Assembly (NCBI GenBank): GCA_004151065.3
Contig: NWUY0300004742.1
Coordinates: forward strand, 10,377-20,461
Reading direction: 5' to 3'
Length of the DNA stretch: 10,085 nt
Source of the DNA: Larix sibirica
Taxonomy: Eukaryota > Streptophyta > Pinopsida > Pinales > Pinaceae
The notes beneath the pieces were generated by a model. That model searched no databases and was not told where the DNA came from. It worked only from the letters and a program-made list of their open reading frames with translations. Position numbers and translations under genes: made by a program. Position 1 is the stretch's first letter; each line of letters begins with the position of its first letter. Positions 7,641 through 10,085 of this stretch are shown in pieces.

Positions 7641-8124
7641 TAAGTTTAATTATTAGCTAAAGCAAAGTGTTTGTAATTGTGCCCTTCTCTCTAAACTCTT
7701 TTATATTAGTAGATAATTTTTTAATTTCACATACAAGCACACTTGGCTTTTCTTCGAGCTTAACACATTAATTTATGCTTTTTGCAGTTTCTAAGAATTA
7801 GGAGAGGATACTCTGTAGTTATCTAGCATGTAGCAAAGTTATGAGAGTGAAATCTCATTAGTATACATTGTAGGGAAATTGTACTTCACTTGTAACGATG
7901 CTTGCTATAATGCTACTTAAAATTTGATATAAAGTTTGACCATGTATTTTCAAGTTTATTTTACATGGAATTGGATATGATTCAGGGATAATGATGTTAT
8001 GGAATTTGCTTTTCCAATTGAATGCTAGGTGAGTCATTATTGTTATCTTGAAAAGCTTAAAATCTGCCTAAATATATATATTTATAACAAATATGATTTG
8101 CATTGAACATCTATATACTCAAAT
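7641..8124. other. AT-rich non-coding stretch, no gene seen
   Basis: Nothing beyond AT-rich sequence and a short (AT)n run near 8073-8083. No open frame of note on either strand. Confidence 0.55.
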
Positions 8125-8235
8125 TGACATTTTATCATAAATTTTAAGCAAATTAAAAAGTAAAAATAAAAAGAATTTCAAGGAAATTGTCCTCCACTTA
8201 TACTGACATTTTCAAGCAAATTAAAACTAAAAATA
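8125..8235 (+). repeat. Imperfect direct repeat
   Basis: TGACATTTT followed by AAGCAAATTAAAA and a TAAAAATA run occurs at 8125-8168 and again at 8204-8235. The second copy lacks about 12 bases between the two blocks. The low complexity of the sequence makes chance similarity a partial explanation. Confidence 0.5.
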
Positions 8236-8950
8236 GCAAGGGTTGCTAGTAGCTTTAGTCCCTACCTTCTACTTAATTTGAAAAAAAGTTAAAAACTAAG
8301 AAAAAGTAATAAAAATCTGCATCAACATAGTTGTGCCTTATCTCTAGACTGTACATTGGGTTTGAAAAGTCTGCAAATTGTTCAAAATTTAAAGGTGTTT
8401 AAAGGTCGCCAAAAGAATGTCTTACTAGGCCTGTCATGAGAAAACTCTAGAAATCATACTCCAAGTCTCAAAAGTTTATTATACCTATTTTGAGATCTAA
8501 AAACAACAACAAAGTTTTCATTGCTCAAAGGGATAATGAGGATTAAAATAAACCACCGATATCCTTGCACCAATTTTGTTACAAAATAATTGATAAGTCA
8601 CTCAAGGTGAATCAATCTCACAACACTTATATTAAAGGTTTTGGAAACTTGACTCCAAACCCTAATAAAAAGCCTCCTATAATTCTATTAAATTTGTGAA
8701 GAGGGACTGGGGTTTCTACTACTATAATGAGGATGTCCCGATGCACGAGTAGTATTCCTTAATAATACAACACAAAAACAAAATCAACAAGTCACTGTAA
8801 GAAAAATGTTCACGAATCTTTTTTTGATTTTTTTTCACTTATATGATAAGTCGCATATTCACTTTTTCTGTTTTACATTTTAAAATATTCAAAATATTAA
8901 TCTTTTAAAAATATCAAATACTTTAAAAATATATAATAGAAAATGTAGAC
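8236..8950. other. AT-rich non-coding stretch, no gene seen
   Basis: No supported gene, RNA gene or element. The part near 8640-8760 is somewhat less AT-rich (ACTCCAAACCCTAATAAAAA and following) and may be a worn repeat, but it shows no diagnostic motif. Confidence 0.5.
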
Positions 8951-9112
8951 AATTATCTTCATAAGATTATCTCTCAATATTTGATTAACCTTCATTGTAA
9001 AAAACAACAACATTGGATCAGATCCCCTATATATAAATGGCTTCATCAACCTTCATATAAAACATGATTGAATCATATTCTCTACATATCAATAACTTCA
9101 TTAAAAATTATG
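8951..9112 (+). repeat. Degenerate tandem repeat, period about 55 bp
   Basis: Bases 9012-9046 and 9067-9101 align without gaps at a spacing of 55, with 27 of 35 positions equal (both start ATTG and end CTTCAT). A third, more worn copy may precede them (about 8963-9000, sharing a GATTATCTC...TTCAT outline) with a small deletion. It looks like an old minisatellite-like array or an internal duplication of a repeat. Confidence 0.5.
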
Positions 9113-10085
9113 AAATTTTAAAAAATGAATAACTAGTTTTACTGTTTCAACCAAACAAAACAATTCTATGGCTAATAACCAGATGACTTGGATTTTGCTC
9201 ATGTCATTCACGTAGTCTAAAACCATATATGTTAAGTACCCACGATAAATTATTGTCATATACTGGGAAACAATATAGTTGTGCATGTTCAATCAATACT
9301 ACAGACCTTAAAATAATCTTCAAGAGAGATTCCCAATCCTAATTTACAATGCACTATATATACAATACTATTATTACATGGTCCAATAAAATATGATATT
9401 ACCGGAATTTACAATAATATGCACTTGATTTACCATCACCTAGTTCCAATAGAAACATTTTCCCAATGGCTAGGAAAAAATGCAAATCCAACATAACAAA
9501 CTACAAAACAATTGATGCCTATTGTATAATCAGAATAAATGAATCGAGAATGTGATTTATGAAAGACTGCAACATCCTTTTCATTCAAGAGAATATTTGT
9601 CGAGCAGTACACAGTCCACAAGTAATCTGCATGTAAAATATTTTGCATCCCACAGGTGTTAAGTCATAGCCAGGCCATGAATAATAGAAGTTAGCCTACA
9701 CATGTTGAACTCTTTGAATATCTAGTTAATAATATGCTCAAACCTAAATGTATAGAATTACTCATTATTCCAAAATAAAAGATTTGAAACGAACTTTAAG
9801 CTAGCAATCGATTGTTATTGTTATACTTTCCCAAATAGCCTATTCAACAAGATGAACTATGAGCATCATTTTGTGCTTATGAAATGGGAATTCACTACAT
9901 ACCAGTCCTATAGGATGTTATCTATTAGTTCTTTACACAAGCAATAGAATATTAAGCTTTGTTTTGACCTCTCTAAAAATTTGGTATTCATATGAGTAGA
10001 CTATTGGTGGTGTTGTCACCGTATTTTGCACTTGGTTAACGCAGCAGGAATCTCACTACTACTCGGTGCGCCCTTGGGGGCAAGT
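9113..10085. other. AT-rich non-coding stretch, no gene seen
   Basis: Two minus-strand open frames (9101-9292 and 9436-9648) have no recognisable domain and no splice support. The last 50 bases are more GC-rich (GGTGCGCCCTTGGGGG) and may be the edge of something outside the window. Confidence 0.5.

Noticed and set aside
9101-9648. Two minus-strand frames as possible upstream SGR6 exons
   Set aside because: Neither resembles SGR6 or shows a fitting acceptor and donor pair.

Overview
The window looks like nuclear DNA from a seed plant with a large genome. It is AT-rich and contains short protein-coding exons with plant GT-AG junctions, long introns, and decayed Ty1/copia-type LTR retrotransposon sequence. 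The exon spacing and old, degraded repeats would suit a conifer or another gymnosperm, but the species is an inference. I see no bacterial operon structure, rRNA, tRNA or CRISPR array.

Minus strand, 2.7-3.7 kb: three consecutive internal exons (3603-3732, 3419-3498, 2699-2834) join in frame across matching splice phases to give about 115 uninterrupted residues. I recognise these as a segment of the plant HEAT-repeat protein SHOOT GRAVITROPISM 6 (SGR6; MROH1/Maestro-heat-like in animals). No start codon, stop codon or further SGR6 exon could be found in the window. The 2.7 kb to the left and the sequence to the right therefore appear to be intron, if the gene is complete.

4.0-6.15 kb: decayed copia-like material. 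It consists of an LTR-like block (about 4023-4464), a gag remnant with many stops and a broken CCHC zinc knuckle, and a second LTR-like block (about 5501-6140) preceded by a short polypurine stretch. The second block carries a TATA box and a 22-bp tandem duplication. No pol domain is visible, and the two LTR-like blocks do not look alike by eye, so this may be a composite or internally deleted element.

Plus strand, 6.3-6.7 kb: two exons (6297-6392 and 6545-6728) join in phase 0 to give 93 open residues of a protein I do not recognise. They lie on the strand opposite SGR6. If both loci are complete, the two genes must be interleaved. Otherwise one of them is a fragment. This is the main structural puzzle of the window.

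6.73-10.09 kb: AT-rich non-coding sequence with a few small repeats and no gene that I can support. I found no convincing novel biological system. The most interesting points are the opposed internal exons, the apparent composite retroelement and a few small repeat structures.
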